Assembly (NCBI RefSeq): GCF_001320245.1 | Contig: NZ_BCBA01000057.1 | Location: 1-64,000, forward strand | From: Pseudomonas sp. NBRC 111124 | GTDB lineage: Bacteria > Pseudomonadota > Gammaproteobacteria > Pseudomonadales > Pseudomonadaceae | DNA: 64,000 bases | Direction of reading: 5' to 3' | In this document: positions 34,567 to 42,882 of the stretch, one piece after another | Layout of the letters: the number at the start of each line of letters is the position of its first letter | How positions within the stretch are numbered: position 1 is the stretch's first letter | Program-made: the position numbers and the translations under genes | The notes under the pieces: model-generated | What the model was told of the DNA's origin: nothing | Database searches by the model: none | Seen by the model: only the letters and a program-made list of their open reading frames with translations

Positions 34567-35673
34567 ATGAGCCTGCTGCTCGAGCCTTACACCCTGCGTC
34601 AGCTGACGTTGCCCAACCGCATCGCGGTTTCGCCGATGTGCCAGTATTCCGCTGTCGATGGCCTGGCCAACGACTGGCATCTCGTTCACCTGGGGAGCCG
34701 CGCCGTCGGTGGCGCCGGGCTGGTCATCAGCGAAGCCGTCGCGGTGACTGCCGATGGTCGCATCACCGCCGAAGACCTCGGCCTGTGGAACGACGAACAG
34801 ATCGCCCCATTGCAGCGCATTACCCGTTTCATTACTGCGCAAGGCGCCGTCCCCGGCATCCAGCTGGCCCACGCGGGGCGCAAGGCCAGTACCTATCGGC
34901 CGTGGCTGGGCAAGCAGGGCAGTGTGAAGCTCGAAGACGGCGGCTGGCAGCCCGTGGGGCCGTCGAGGATTGCCTTCGACCCGCAGCACACACCGCCACG
35001 AGAGTTGAGCAACGACGAGATCCAGGACGTGATCAGCGCCTTCGTCGCCTCGACCGAGCGGGCGCTGAAAGCCGGATTCAAGGTGGTTGAAGTCCACGCC
35101 GCCCATGGTTACCTGCTGCACCAGTTCCTTTCACCGTTGAGCAACCAACGCCGCGACGAATATGGCAGCTGCTTCGAAAACCGCATTCGCCTGACCCTTC
35201 AGGTGGTCGAAGCGGTGCGCAACGTCTGGCCGGCTGAATTGCCGCTGTTTGTGCGGGTATCGGCGACCGATTGGGTCGAGGATGGCTGGAACCCGGACGA
35301 AACCGTCGAACTGGCTCGTCGCCTGCGCGTCTTGGGTGTCGACCTGATCGATGTGTCCTCGGGCGGGACCTCGGTCAACGCCGAAATCCCGACAGGCCCC
35401 GGCTACCAGACGCGCTTTGCCGAGCGCGTGCGCAAGGAAGCAGAAATTGCCACCGGCACTGTCGGCATGATCACTGAACCTGCCCAGGCCGAGCATATTC
35501 TGCGCACCGGGCAGGCTGACGTGATCTTCCTGGCGCGGGAGCTCCTGCGCGATCCTTACTGGCCGTTGCATGCTGATGATGATCTTGGCGGCAACAAGGC
35601 CACCTGGCCGGCGCAATATCAGAGGGCGACCAGCCGTGCCAACCCGATTCACGAGTCGGATTTGCGGGATTGA
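34567..35673 (+). CDS. NADH:flavin oxidoreductase, Old Yellow Enzyme family (XenA/YqjM-like)
   Basis: This is a 368-residue FMN enzyme of the thermophilic-like YqjM/XenA branch, which reduces activated C=C bonds and nitro compounds with NAD(P)H. It has NRIAVSPMCQYSAVDG near 17-32, where Cys tunes the flavin, QLAHAGRKAS near 99 and the substrate-binding pair in HAAHGYLLHQFLSP near 177. The C-terminal phosphate-binding region is ARELLRDPYWPLHA. The ATG at 34567 has a GGGAGGTG ribosome site. Its physiological substrate is unknown. Confidence 0.93.
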   Translation: MSLLLEPYTLRQLTLPNRIAVSPMCQYSAVDGLANDWHLVHLGSRAVGGAGLVISEAVAVTADGRITAEDLGLWNDEQIAPLQRITRFITAQGAVPGIQLAHAGRKASTYRPWLGKQGSVKLEDGGWQPVGPSRIAFDPQHTPPRELSNDEIQDVISAFVASTERALKAGFKVVEVHAAHGYLLHQFLSPLSNQRRDEYGSCFENRIRLTLQVVEAVRNVWPAELPLFVRVSATDWVEDGWNPDETVELARRLRVLGVDLIDVSSGGTSVNAEIPTGPGYQTRFAERVRKEAEIATGTVGMITEPAQAEHILRTGQADVIFLARELLRDPYWPLHADDDLGGNKATWPAQYQRATSRANPIHESDLRD

Positions 35674-35682
35674 TCGACAGTT

Positions 35683-36015
35683 TTAACTTAAAGCCGCTTG
35701 GCTGAGGATGTCACTTACCCATTGGTTGATGCTCTTTTCCGCCAGTTCGGCTTTAGCGGCCACACTGGCGTGAAGAGCAGGTTCAAGTCGCAGGCTCAGC
35801 TTGCCGGAATAAGCTTTCTGAGGCTCCCTCCCGAGCTTTTCGCAAGTTTCGATGTAGTCATCGACAGCCTCTTCGAATGCTCGCCGTAGCTCACTGATTG
35901 ATTCACCGTGAAAACCGATCACGTCGCGTATACCGGCCACATGACCGATCAGTAATTGGTCTTCGTCACTGTATTCAATGCGCGCGGCATAGCCGCGGTA
36001 AGTCATTACATTCAT
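35683..36015 (-). CDS. hicB: HicB-type antitoxin
   Basis: This 110-residue protein has the partial RNase-H-like HicB N-terminal domain (YRGYAARIEYSDEDQLLIGHV; FHGESISELRRAFEEAVDDYIE) followed by a ribbon-helix-helix-like C-terminus (SGKLSLRLEPALHASVAAKA). The RHH end is the DNA-binding part in this class and would repress the operon. It overlaps hicA by 4 bases (ATGA), the typical coupling of toxin and antitoxin. An earlier Met-Asn-Val-Met start is used; the second Met is also possible. Confidence 0.9.
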   Translation of the reverse strand: MNVMTYRGYAARIEYSDEDQLLIGHVAGIRDVIGFHGESISELRRAFEEAVDDYIETCEKLGREPQKAYSGKLSLRLEPALHASVAAKAELAEKSINQWVSDILSQAALS

Positions 36016-36266
36016 GGTGTTACTCCTGCCTGCTCCAGGAACTGGCGCGCACTCCGCACCTGATAGGACTTGGCATCCTTGTCGGGGTGCGGTCGATGGA
36101 ATGTGGCAATGGTTCCATTGAGCTCAAAGCGCACTCGCGATCCACGGCCTTCGATCGCCGTCGCGCCTATCGATATCAGAAATGACTCCAATCTCGCCCA
36201 TTCCAGCGATTTTGGAACCGGTTTTTTGAAAATGGCTTCAAGGGTCGATCTTTGATGATTATTCAT
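36012..36266 (-). CDS. hicA: HicA-type mRNA interferase toxin
   Basis: This is an 84-residue HicA/YcfA-family protein with a dsRNA-binding-like fold. The N-terminus NNHQRSTLEAIFKKPVPKSL and the end RQFLEQAGVTP match the long HicA subgroup. The usual catalytic His in a GSHxxF context is replaced by Arg (GSRVRF); a His-rich FHRPHP stretch follows 9 residues later. Whether it is an active toxin therefore needs testing. A perfect inverted repeat abuts its start codon. Confidence 0.88.
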   Translation of the reverse strand: MNNHQRSTLEAIFKKPVPKSLEWARLESFLISIGATAIEGRGSRVRFELNGTIATFHRPHPDKDAKSYQVRSARQFLEQAGVTP

Positions 36267-36301
36267 GGTATCAGAATATGATACCGGTCGAATGTCGGTA
36301 T
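36267..36301 (-). promoter_or_regulatory. hicAB operator: three half-sites next to the start codon
   Basis: GGTATCA (36267-36273) and TGATACC (36279-36285) form a perfect 7-base inverted repeat with a 5-base spacer, directly before the hicA ATG. A third half-site GGTAT at 36297-36301 makes a second inverted repeat, ATACCG-N9-CGGTAT. This array is the likely binding site of HicB's ribbon-helix-helix domain and overlaps the promoter region. Confidence 0.6.
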
Positions 36302-36429
36302 GTAGGAAGGGCGGAGCACTATCTGTGGGAATGATCTTGTAGGCTGCTTTGTGCAGGGCCTGCGTGGAGCGATACGGCGCTCGATCTCACAGGCCCTGAG
36401 CAACTACAGGCATACCCGCCTGCAGCATC

Positions 36430-37854
36430 TCAATGCTTGATCATCACATGCCGCACACAGGTGTAATCCTCCAGCCCATACATCGACATGTCCTTCCCGT
36501 ACCCCGAATGCTTCTGCCCGCCATGGGGCATTTCGCTGACCAGCATGAAGTGGGTATTGACCCAGGTGCAGCCATACTGCAACCGCGCCGCCAGGCGGTG
36601 GGCGCGGCCGGTGTCGCGGGTCCATACCGATGATGCCAGGCCGTAGTCGGAATCGTTGGCCCATTCCAGCGCCTGCTCCTCGGTGTTGAAACGGGTCACC
36701 GAGACTACCGGGCCGAATACCTCGTTGCGGACGATCTCGTCATCCTGCAAGGCGTCGGCCAGCACGGTCGGCTCGAAGAAGAAGCCTTCCCCGGCAATCG
36801 CCTTGCCACCGGTTACCAGGCGGATATGCGGCTGGGCGATAGCGCGCTGGACCAGGCCAGCCACCTTGTCGCGGTGCTGGGCGCTGATCAGCGGGCCGAG
36901 TTCTGTGTCCTCGGCATCCTGCAGGCCAGCCTTGAGACTGGACACCGCCTTGCCAAGGCGCTCGACGAAACGGTCGTAGATACCCGCCTGCACATACAGG
37001 CGACAGGCCGCGGTGCAGTCCTGGCCGGCGTTGTAGAAGCCGAAGGTGCGGATGCCGTCGATGGCCGCGTCGATGTCGGCGTCGTCGAACACCAGCACCG
37101 GCGCCTTGCCGCCCAGCTCCATGTGCATGCGCTTCACGCTACTGGCAGTGGCGCCGATGATATGTGCCCCCGTCGGGATGGAACCGGTCAGCGACACCAT
37201 GCGCACCTTGGGGTGGGTGACCAGCGGGTTGCCGACCGTCTGCCCGCGGCCGAACAGGATGTTGAGCACGCCAGGCGGCAACAGGTCCTTGGCCAGATCA
37301 CCCAGGCGCAGGGCGGTCAGCGGTGTCAGTTCGGAGGGCTTGATGACCACGGTATTGCCGGCCGCCAGGGCCGGGGCGATCTTCCACGCCAGCATCATCA
37401 GCGGGTAGTTCCAAGGCGCGATCGAGGCCACCACACCCAACGGGTCGCGGCGGATCATCGAGGTATGGCCCGGCAGGTATTCACCCGCCGCCGAACCGCC
37501 GAGGCAGCGGGCGGCTCCGGCAAAGTAACGGAACACGTCGGCAATGGCAGGTATTTCGTCGTTCAGGGCGGCGGCAAACGGCTTGCCACAGTTCTGCGAC
37601 TCCAGCCGGGCCAGTTCTTCGCCATGGGCCTCGATGGTGTCAGCAAGCGCCAGCAGCGCCAGCGAACGCTCCTTGGGGCTGGTCTGCGACCAGCTGTCAA
37701 AGGCCAGGTCGGCCGCACGCACGGCCGTATCGACCTGAGCCTCGGTGGCTTCGTTGATCTGCGCCAGGGCGCTGCCCTCGGCGGGGTTGAGCACGGTCCA
37801 GGTTGGGCCATCGCCCGCGACCAGCTTGCCGTTGATCAGCATTTTGCTTTGCAT
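36430..37854 (-). CDS. Gamma-aminobutyraldehyde dehydrogenase (Prr/PatD-like)
   Basis: This NAD-dependent aldehyde dehydrogenase oxidises 4-aminobutanal, made from putrescine, to GABA. The 474-residue length fits. MELGGKAPVLVFDDAD holds the catalytic Glu near 242 and NAGQDCTAACRLYV holds the catalytic Cys near 280. It is the last gene of the Ydc-type transporter cluster, which supports a polyamine role. The ATG at 37854 follows AAGGAGTCCTCC. The stop codon of the upstream permease overlaps the ribosome site region by a few bases. Confidence 0.88.
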   Translation of the reverse strand: MQSKMLINGKLVAGDGPTWTVLNPAEGSALAQINEATEAQVDTAVRAADLAFDSWSQTSPKERSLALLALADTIEAHGEELARLESQNCGKPFAAALNDEIPAIADVFRYFAGAARCLGGSAAGEYLPGHTSMIRRDPLGVVASIAPWNYPLMMLAWKIAPALAAGNTVVIKPSELTPLTALRLGDLAKDLLPPGVLNILFGRGQTVGNPLVTHPKVRMVSLTGSIPTGAHIIGATASSVKRMHMELGGKAPVLVFDDADIDAAIDGIRTFGFYNAGQDCTAACRLYVQAGIYDRFVERLGKAVSSLKAGLQDAEDTELGPLISAQHRDKVAGLVQRAIAQPHIRLVTGGKAIAGEGFFFEPTVLADALQDDEIVRNEVFGPVVSVTRFNTEEQALEWANDSDYGLASSVWTRDTGRAHRLAARLQYGCTWVNTHFMLVSEMPHGGQKHSGYGKDMSMYGLEDYTCVRHVMIKH

Positions 37855-37871
37855 GGAGGACTCCTTGGGGG

Positions 37872-38678
37872 TCATTTGCCGCTGCCCGCAACGCTTTCGC
37901 CGCCACGGGTCAGATAATAGGCGCCGAGGATCGGCAGCATGGTCACCAGCATCACCAGCATGGCGACCACGTTGGTCACCGGCACATCGCGTGGGCGGCT
38001 GAGCTGGTTGAGCAGCCAGATCGGCAGGGTGCGCTCGTGGCCGGCGGTGAAGGTGGTAACGATGATTTCATCGAACGACAGCGCGAACGCCAGCATGCCG
38101 CCGGCCAGCAGGGCCGAACCCAGGTTGGGCAGGATGATGTAGCGGAAGGTCTGCCAGCCGTCGGCGCCGAGGTCCATGGACGCCTCGATCAAGCTCTGCG
38201 AGGTGCGCCGCAGGCGGGCGATCACGTTGTTGTAGACGATCACCACGCAGAACGTGGCGTGGCCGATCACGATGGTGAACACACCGGGCTCTATGCCCAG
38301 GCTCTTGAATGCCGAGAGCAGGGCAATGCCGGTGATGATGCCCGGCAGGGCAATTGGCAAAATCAGCATCAGCGAGATGCTCTCCTTGCCAAAGAAGCTG
38401 CGCCGGTACAGCGCCGCCGAGGCCAGGGTGCCGAGCACCAGCGCGATCAGCGTGGCCAGGCAGGCCACCTGCAGCGACAGTTTGATCGCTTCGAGCACGT
38501 CTGGGCGGGCGAAGGCCACGGTGAACCACTTGAGGGTAAAGCCCTTGGGCGGAAAGCTGAACGCCGCATCCTCGGTATTGAAGGCGTACAGGAAGATGAT
38601 CAGGATCGGGAAGTGCAGGAACAGCAACCCGCCCCAGGCTGCCAGGCGCAGGCCGACAGACGCTTTTTCAGAGTGCAT
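37872..38678 (-). CDS. Polyamine-type ABC transporter permease (PotC/YdcV-like)
   Basis: This 268-residue inner-membrane protein has about six helices and the BPD_transp_1 domain. An EAA-like loop (EASMDLGADGWQTFRYIILPNL near 152-173) contacts the ATPase. It pairs with the permease directly upstream, which overlaps it by 11 bases. Together with the ATPase and binding protein it forms a spermidine/putrescine-family importer. Confidence 0.9.
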   Translation of the reverse strand: MHSEKASVGLRLAAWGGLLFLHFPILIIFLYAFNTEDAAFSFPPKGFTLKWFTVAFARPDVLEAIKLSLQVACLATLIALVLGTLASAALYRRSFFGKESISLMLILPIALPGIITGIALLSAFKSLGIEPGVFTIVIGHATFCVVIVYNNVIARLRRTSQSLIEASMDLGADGWQTFRYIILPNLGSALLAGGMLAFALSFDEIIVTTFTAGHERTLPIWLLNQLSRPRDVPVTNVVAMLVMLVTMLPILGAYYLTRGGESVAGSGK

Positions 38679-39570
38679 CGAAAGCCCCCAGGCGCTTGAC
38701 GATGGACAGGTACACCGCGATCAGCACGATCGGCACTAACGTGAAGGCGGCCGCCATCGGCATGTTGCCGATCGCCCCTTGTTGGGCATAGACCATGCTG
38801 CCGATGAAGTACCCTGGCGGGCCGACCAGCTGCGGCACGATGAAGTCGCCCAAAGTCAGCGAAAAGGTGAAGATCGAGCCGGCGGCAATGCCGGGGATCG
38901 ACAGCGGCAGGATCACCTGCCAGAACGTTTGCCCAGGCCTGGCCCCCAGGTCTGCCGAAGCCTGCAGCAGCGAGGGCGGCAGGCGTTCCAGTGAGGCCTG
39001 GATCGGCAGGATCATGAACGGCAACCAGATGTACACGAACACCATGAAGCGCCCCAAGTGCGAGGTCGACAACGTGCTGCCGCCGACCCCCGGCACAGCC
39101 AGCACGGCCTGCAGCAGGGCGTCCAGGTGCAGCTGCTGGACGAACCACTGGGCCACGCCGCCCTTGGCCAGCAGCAGGGTCCAGGCGTATGTCTTGACGA
39201 TGTAGCTGGCCCACATCGGCATCATCACCGCGATGTAGAAGAACGCCTTGGTCTTGCCGCTGGTGTAGCGCGCCATGTAGTAGGCGATCGGGAAGGCTAG
39301 CACCGCGCTGGCCAGCGACACCGCCACGGCCATGGTCAGGGTGCGCAGGATGATGTCGAAGTTCGATGGGTTGAACAGCGCGGCGAAGTTGCCCAGGGTC
39401 AGCTCCGGGGTAACCGCCATGGTGAAGTCGTCGAAGGTGTAGAAGCCCTGCCACAGCAGGCTGAGCAACGAGCCCAGGTAGATGGCGCCGAACCAGGTCA
39501 GCGGCGGAATCAGCAGCAGTGCCAAGTAGAGGTTGGGGCGCCGGTACAGCAGGTCGGACAGGCGGCGCAT
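38668..39570 (-). CDS. Polyamine-type ABC transporter permease (PotB/YdcU-like)
   Basis: This 300-residue membrane protein has about six helices. The EAA-type loop reads QASADLGARPGQTFWQVILPLSIPG near 193-217. It is the second permease subunit, larger than its partner as is usual for PotB. The gene lies 1 base after the ATPase gene stop and overlaps the downstream permease gene, so the unit is tightly coupled. Confidence 0.9.
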   Translation of the reverse strand: MRRLSDLLYRRPNLYLALLLIPPLTWFGAIYLGSLLSLLWQGFYTFDDFTMAVTPELTLGNFAALFNPSNFDIILRTLTMAVAVSLASAVLAFPIAYYMARYTSGKTKAFFYIAVMMPMWASYIVKTYAWTLLLAKGGVAQWFVQQLHLDALLQAVLAVPGVGGSTLSTSHLGRFMVFVYIWLPFMILPIQASLERLPPSLLQASADLGARPGQTFWQVILPLSIPGIAAGSIFTFSLTLGDFIVPQLVGPPGYFIGSMVYAQQGAIGNMPMAAAFTLVPIVLIAVYLSIVKRLGAFDAL

Positions 39571-39571
39571 G

Positions 39572-40612
39572 TCAGCGGGCCTCGGCCAGGACGGTTTCCT
39601 GAAGCGCGGTCATTGCCTCGCGCGGCCAGCGCACCTGCACTTGCTGGCCGGCTTGCCAGGGCTGTGGCTGAGCCTGCCAGCGGTCGTTGGCGTGGCTGAC
39701 GGCAAGCAGCTGGCCGCTGTCCAGCTGTACCTCATAGCGGGTGGCACTGCCCTGGTACTGAACGTCGCGCAGCAGGCCGTCGAGCTGAATGTCTTGCGCC
39801 TGACCTGGCATATCCACCAGGCGGATATGCTCGGGGCGAATGGAAAACGGCAAGCGACTGCCGCTGAGGCGTTCGGCGAGGTCGCCACGGATAACGTTGG
39901 AGGTGCCGACGAATTCGGCGACGAAGGTGGTCGCGGGTTTCATGTACAGGTTGCGTGGCGTGTCGACCTGCTCGATGCGCCCACGGTTGAACACCGCCAC
40001 CCGGTCGGACATCGACAGTGCTTCGGTCTGGTCGTGGGTGACGAAGATGAAGGTAATGCCCAGCTGACGCTGCAGCTTTTTCAATTCGCCCTGCATCTGT
40101 TCGCGCAGCTTCAGGTCGAGTGCGCCCAGCGGCTCGTCGAGCAGCAACACCCGTGGCCGGTTGACCAGCGCGCGGGCCAGGGCCACGCGTTGGCGCTGGC
40201 CGCCGGAGAGTTGCGCCGGTTTGCGTTCGCCGTAGCCGGCCAGGGCGACCATGGCCAGCGCCTCTTCGGCGCGGGCATGGCGTTCGGCCTTGGCCACGCC
40301 CTTGACCTTGAGGCCGTAGGCGATGTTGTCGCGTACGTTCATGTGCGGGAACAGGGCGTAGTCCTGGAATACGGTGTTGACGTCGCGCTGGTAGGGCGGC
40401 ACGCCAGCGGCCTCGATGCCATGGATGCGGATCGAGCCGCTGTTGGGTTGCTCGAAGCCGGCGATCAGACGCAGGCAGGTGGTTTTGCCCGAGCCGGAAG
40501 GGCCGAGCATTGAAAAGAATTCGCCGTCATCAATGTCGATGCTGACCTGATCGACGGCCTTGACCTCGCCGAAGGTGCGGGAAACCTGGGTGAACTGGAC
40601 GGCTAGGGGCAT
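39572..40612 (-). CDS. Polyamine-type ABC transporter ATP-binding protein (PotA/YdcT-like)
   Basis: This 346-residue ATPase has Walker A GPSGSGKTT near 39-47, signature LSGGQRQRVALARAL near 137, Walker B RVLLLDEPLGALD near 156 and a C-terminal TOBE-type regulatory domain (SIRPEHIRL). It powers the adjacent permeases. It is separated from the binding-protein gene by an 88-base spacer holding a 15-base-pair hairpin, which can set the expression ratio. Confidence 0.93.
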   Translation of the reverse strand: MPLAVQFTQVSRTFGEVKAVDQVSIDIDDGEFFSMLGPSGSGKTTCLRLIAGFEQPNSGSIRIHGIEAAGVPPYQRDVNTVFQDYALFPHMNVRDNIAYGLKVKGVAKAERHARAEEALAMVALAGYGERKPAQLSGGQRQRVALARALVNRPRVLLLDEPLGALDLKLREQMQGELKKLQRQLGITFIFVTHDQTEALSMSDRVAVFNRGRIEQVDTPRNLYMKPATTFVAEFVGTSNVIRGDLAERLSGSRLPFSIRPEHIRLVDMPGQAQDIQLDGLLRDVQYQGSATRYEVQLDSGQLLAVSHANDRWQAQPQPWQAGQQVQVRWPREAMTALQETVLAEAR

Positions 40613-40638
40613 GCGTGGGCTCCGAACAATATCTGTCT

Positions 40639-40687
40639 CCTGTTCGGGCCTATTCGCGCCGATTCGCCGCGTATAGGCCCGAACAGG
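40639..40687 (-). repeat. 15-bp intercistronic hairpin between ydcS- and ydcT-like genes
   Basis: CCTGTTCGGGCCTAT and ATAGGCCCGAACAGG pair perfectly around a 19-base loop. It has no T-tract. Such stems after a binding-protein gene commonly protect the upstream mRNA so that the periplasmic component is made in excess. It resembles a REP-like palindrome but does not match the P. putida REP sequence. Confidence 0.75.
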
Positions 40688-40700
40688 TTATCAACCGGCT

Positions 40701-41852
40701 TCAGCGCCCGCCCATGATCGCAATGTAATCCTGGGTCCAGCGGCTGTACGGCACGAACTTGCCGCCCTGGGCCTGTGGGGTTTTCCAGAAGGCGATCTTG
40801 TCGAAGTTGTCGAAGCCGTTGGTCTTGCACCCTTCAGCGCCCAGCAGTTCACTGCCGGTGCAGGCTGCCGGTACTGCCGGCAACGAGCCGAACCAGGCGG
40901 CGACATCGCCCTGTACCTTGGGTTGCAGCGACCAGTCCATCCACTTGTAGGCGCAGTTGGGGTGTTTGGCCTCGCTGTGCAGCATGGTGGTGTCGGCCCA
41001 GCCGGTGGCGCCTTCCTTCGGAACGGTCGAGGCTACCGGCTGGTTCTCGGCCTTCAGGCCGTTGACCATGTAACCCCACGAACTGGACGCGACCACGCCT
41101 TCGTTCTTCACGTCGCTCATCTGCACCGTAGCGTCGTGCCAGTAGCGGTGGATCAGCGGTTGCTGCTGGCGCAGCAGTTCGAGCACGGCCTTGTACTGTG
41201 CCTCATTGAGTTCGTACGGGTCCTTGATGCCCAGTTCGGGTTTGGCGGATTTCAGGTACAGCGCTGCGTCGGCGATGTAGATCGGCCCGTCATATGCCTG
41301 CACGCGGCCCTTGTTCGGCTTGCCATCGGGCAGGTCCTGCGGTTCGAACACCACGCTCCAGCTGGTCGGTGCCTGCTTGAAGGTGTTGGTGTTGTACAGC
41401 AGCACATTCGGGCCCCACTGGTACGGCGTGCCATACACCTCTTTGTCGACCACGTACCAGCTACCGTTCTGCAGGCGCGGGTCGATGTTCTTCCAGTTGG
41501 GGATCAGTGCGGTGTTGATGGGCTGCACGCGCTTGCCAACGATCAGGCGCAGCGAGGCGTCGCCGGACGCGGTAACCAGGTCGTAGCCGCCTTTGGTCAT
41601 CAGGCTGACCATTTCATCGGAGGTGGCTGCGGTCTTTACGCTGACCTTGCAGCCGGTTTCCTTTTCGAAACCGGTGACCCAGTCATAGGCCTTGTCGCTT
41701 TCACCGCGCTCGATGTAGCCGGGCCAGGCGACGATATCCAGCCGGCCTTCGCCGGCGCCCAGGGCCTTGGGCATCTCGGCGGCCTGCAGGCCGGCGCTGG
41801 CCAGCAGCGCGCCGGTCACGGCGCCGAGCAATGCGGTCTTGTGCACTGACAT
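40701..41852 (-). CDS. Polyamine-type ABC transporter periplasmic binding protein (YdcS-like)
   Basis: This 383-residue precursor has a signal peptide (cleavage near GLQAAE) and a spermidine/putrescine-binding fold. Recognisable features are GEGRLDIVAWPGYIERGESDK near 34-54, FEKETGCKVSVKTAATSDEMVSL and YNTNTFKQAPTSW near 154. As the first gene of the ydcSTUV-like operon it should deliver the ligand to the permease pair. Whether the ligand is putrescine, another polyamine or GABA-like cannot be set from sequence alone. The divergent spacer of 217 bases to the next gene holds its promoter; I see no convincing sigma-54 site. Confidence 0.9.
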   Translation of the reverse strand: MSVHKTALLGAVTGALLASAGLQAAEMPKALGAGEGRLDIVAWPGYIERGESDKAYDWVTGFEKETGCKVSVKTAATSDEMVSLMTKGGYDLVTASGDASLRLIVGKRVQPINTALIPNWKNIDPRLQNGSWYVVDKEVYGTPYQWGPNVLLYNTNTFKQAPTSWSVVFEPQDLPDGKPNKGRVQAYDGPIYIADAALYLKSAKPELGIKDPYELNEAQYKAVLELLRQQQPLIHRYWHDATVQMSDVKNEGVVASSSWGYMVNGLKAENQPVASTVPKEGATGWADTTMLHSEAKHPNCAYKWMDWSLQPKVQGDVAAWFGSLPAVPAACTGSELLGAEGCKTNGFDNFDKIAFWKTPQAQGGKFVPYSRWTQDYIAIMGGR

Positions 41853-42069
41853 GGTGTTCCCTCTTCTTGGAGATCTTGGTCGGGGCAGTCATCAAGAAAG
41901 CAGTGAAGCAATGGTTATAAGCGTAGTCGCCTGTGCGAGTGGTTGGCGATGACGAGTCTAGTTGGCTTTTTGCCCGCTAATGCAACATCCCGAAGCAAAT
42001 CCTTGGATGGCGTGCAGGGCGGCAAGGCTTACTCTGGGCGTTCCTTTTCGTACCGTGGAGACGAGCGCA

Positions 42070-42756
42070 ATGAACACCCGTGGCCTGCTCGACCAATTGC
42101 TCAAAACCGGCCAGGAGCTGCTCAACAAGCAGACCGGCACGGGTAAGCCAGCGGCTGGCGCTGGTGGCCTGGGCAGCCTGCTCTCCGGTGCCGGTGGCGG
42201 AGTTCTGGCAGCGGGAGCCATGGGCCTGTTGCTGGGCAACAAGAAGGCGCGCAAATACGGCGGCAAGGCGTTGACCTATGGCGGCCTGGCGGCACTGGGC
42301 GTGCTGGCCTACAAGGCCTATGGCAACTGGCAGGCGCGCCAGGGCACAGGGCAGGGCGCCGAGCCACAGACCCTCGACCGCCTGCCGCCGGCCCAGGCCG
42401 AACAGCACAGCCAGGCGGTATTGCGCGCATTGGTGGCAGCGGCCAAGTCCGATGGCCACATCGACGAGCGTGAGCGCGCCCTGATCGAAGGCGAGTTCAC
42501 CCGCCTGGACAGCGACCGCGCCCTGCAACATTGGCTGCACGATGAACTGAACAAGCCGCTGGACCCGGCAGAAGTCGCCCGCGCCGCGCAATCGCCGGAG
42601 ATGGCCGCCGAGATGTACCTGGCCAGCGTGATGATGGTCGATCAGGAAAACTTCATGGAGCGTGCCTACCTCGACGAACTGGCTCGTCAGCTGCGCCTCG
42701 ACCCGGCCCTGCGTCAGGAGCTGGAGAGTCAGATACGACTTGCCGCAGGCCAATGA
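42070..42756 (+). CDS. DUF533/TerB-like (YebE-like) membrane-associated protein
   Basis: This 228-residue protein has a Gly-rich region and a probable short membrane segment at about 32-85 (GGVLAAGAMGLLLG and GGLAALGVLAYKAYG). A TerB-like helical domain follows with AVLRALVAAAKSDGHIDERERALIEGEF near 117-144. DUF533 proteins resemble E. coli YebE, a stress-linked inner-membrane protein of unknown function. The ATG at 42070 follows GGAGACGAGCGCA. It stands alone between the ydc operon and wsp. Confidence 0.82.
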   Translation: MNTRGLLDQLLKTGQELLNKQTGTGKPAAGAGGLGSLLSGAGGGVLAAGAMGLLLGNKKARKYGGKALTYGGLAALGVLAYKAYGNWQARQGTGQGAEPQTLDRLPPAQAEQHSQAVLRALVAAAKSDGHIDERERALIEGEFTRLDSDRALQHWLHDELNKPLDPAEVARAAQSPEMAAEMYLASVMMVDQENFMERAYLDELARQLRLDPALRQELESQIRLAAGQ

Positions 42757-42834
42757 ACTGGCAAATGGCCTGTCCGCCAGGAATAGAGGCCTGAATACAC
42801 GCATTTCAGCCGCATTAGCGTAGGAAGCCTGGGC

Positions 42835-42840
42835 TATACT
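42835..42840 (+). promoter_or_regulatory. -10 box upstream of wspA
   Basis: TATACT lies 42 bases upstream of the wspA GTG, within the 126-base spacer. The -35 region is weak. This is the best candidate promoter for the wsp operon from sequence alone. Confidence 0.4.
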
Positions 42841-42882
42841 TCGGCGATTTTCCCGCTCGTTGTGAATTCCTGAGGGCTGAAT

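Noticed and set aside
41853..42069. Sigma-54 promoter for the polyamine transporter operon
   Set aside because: Searched for GG-N10-GC of the -24/-12 type with TGGC and TTGC blocks; no match with correct spacing.
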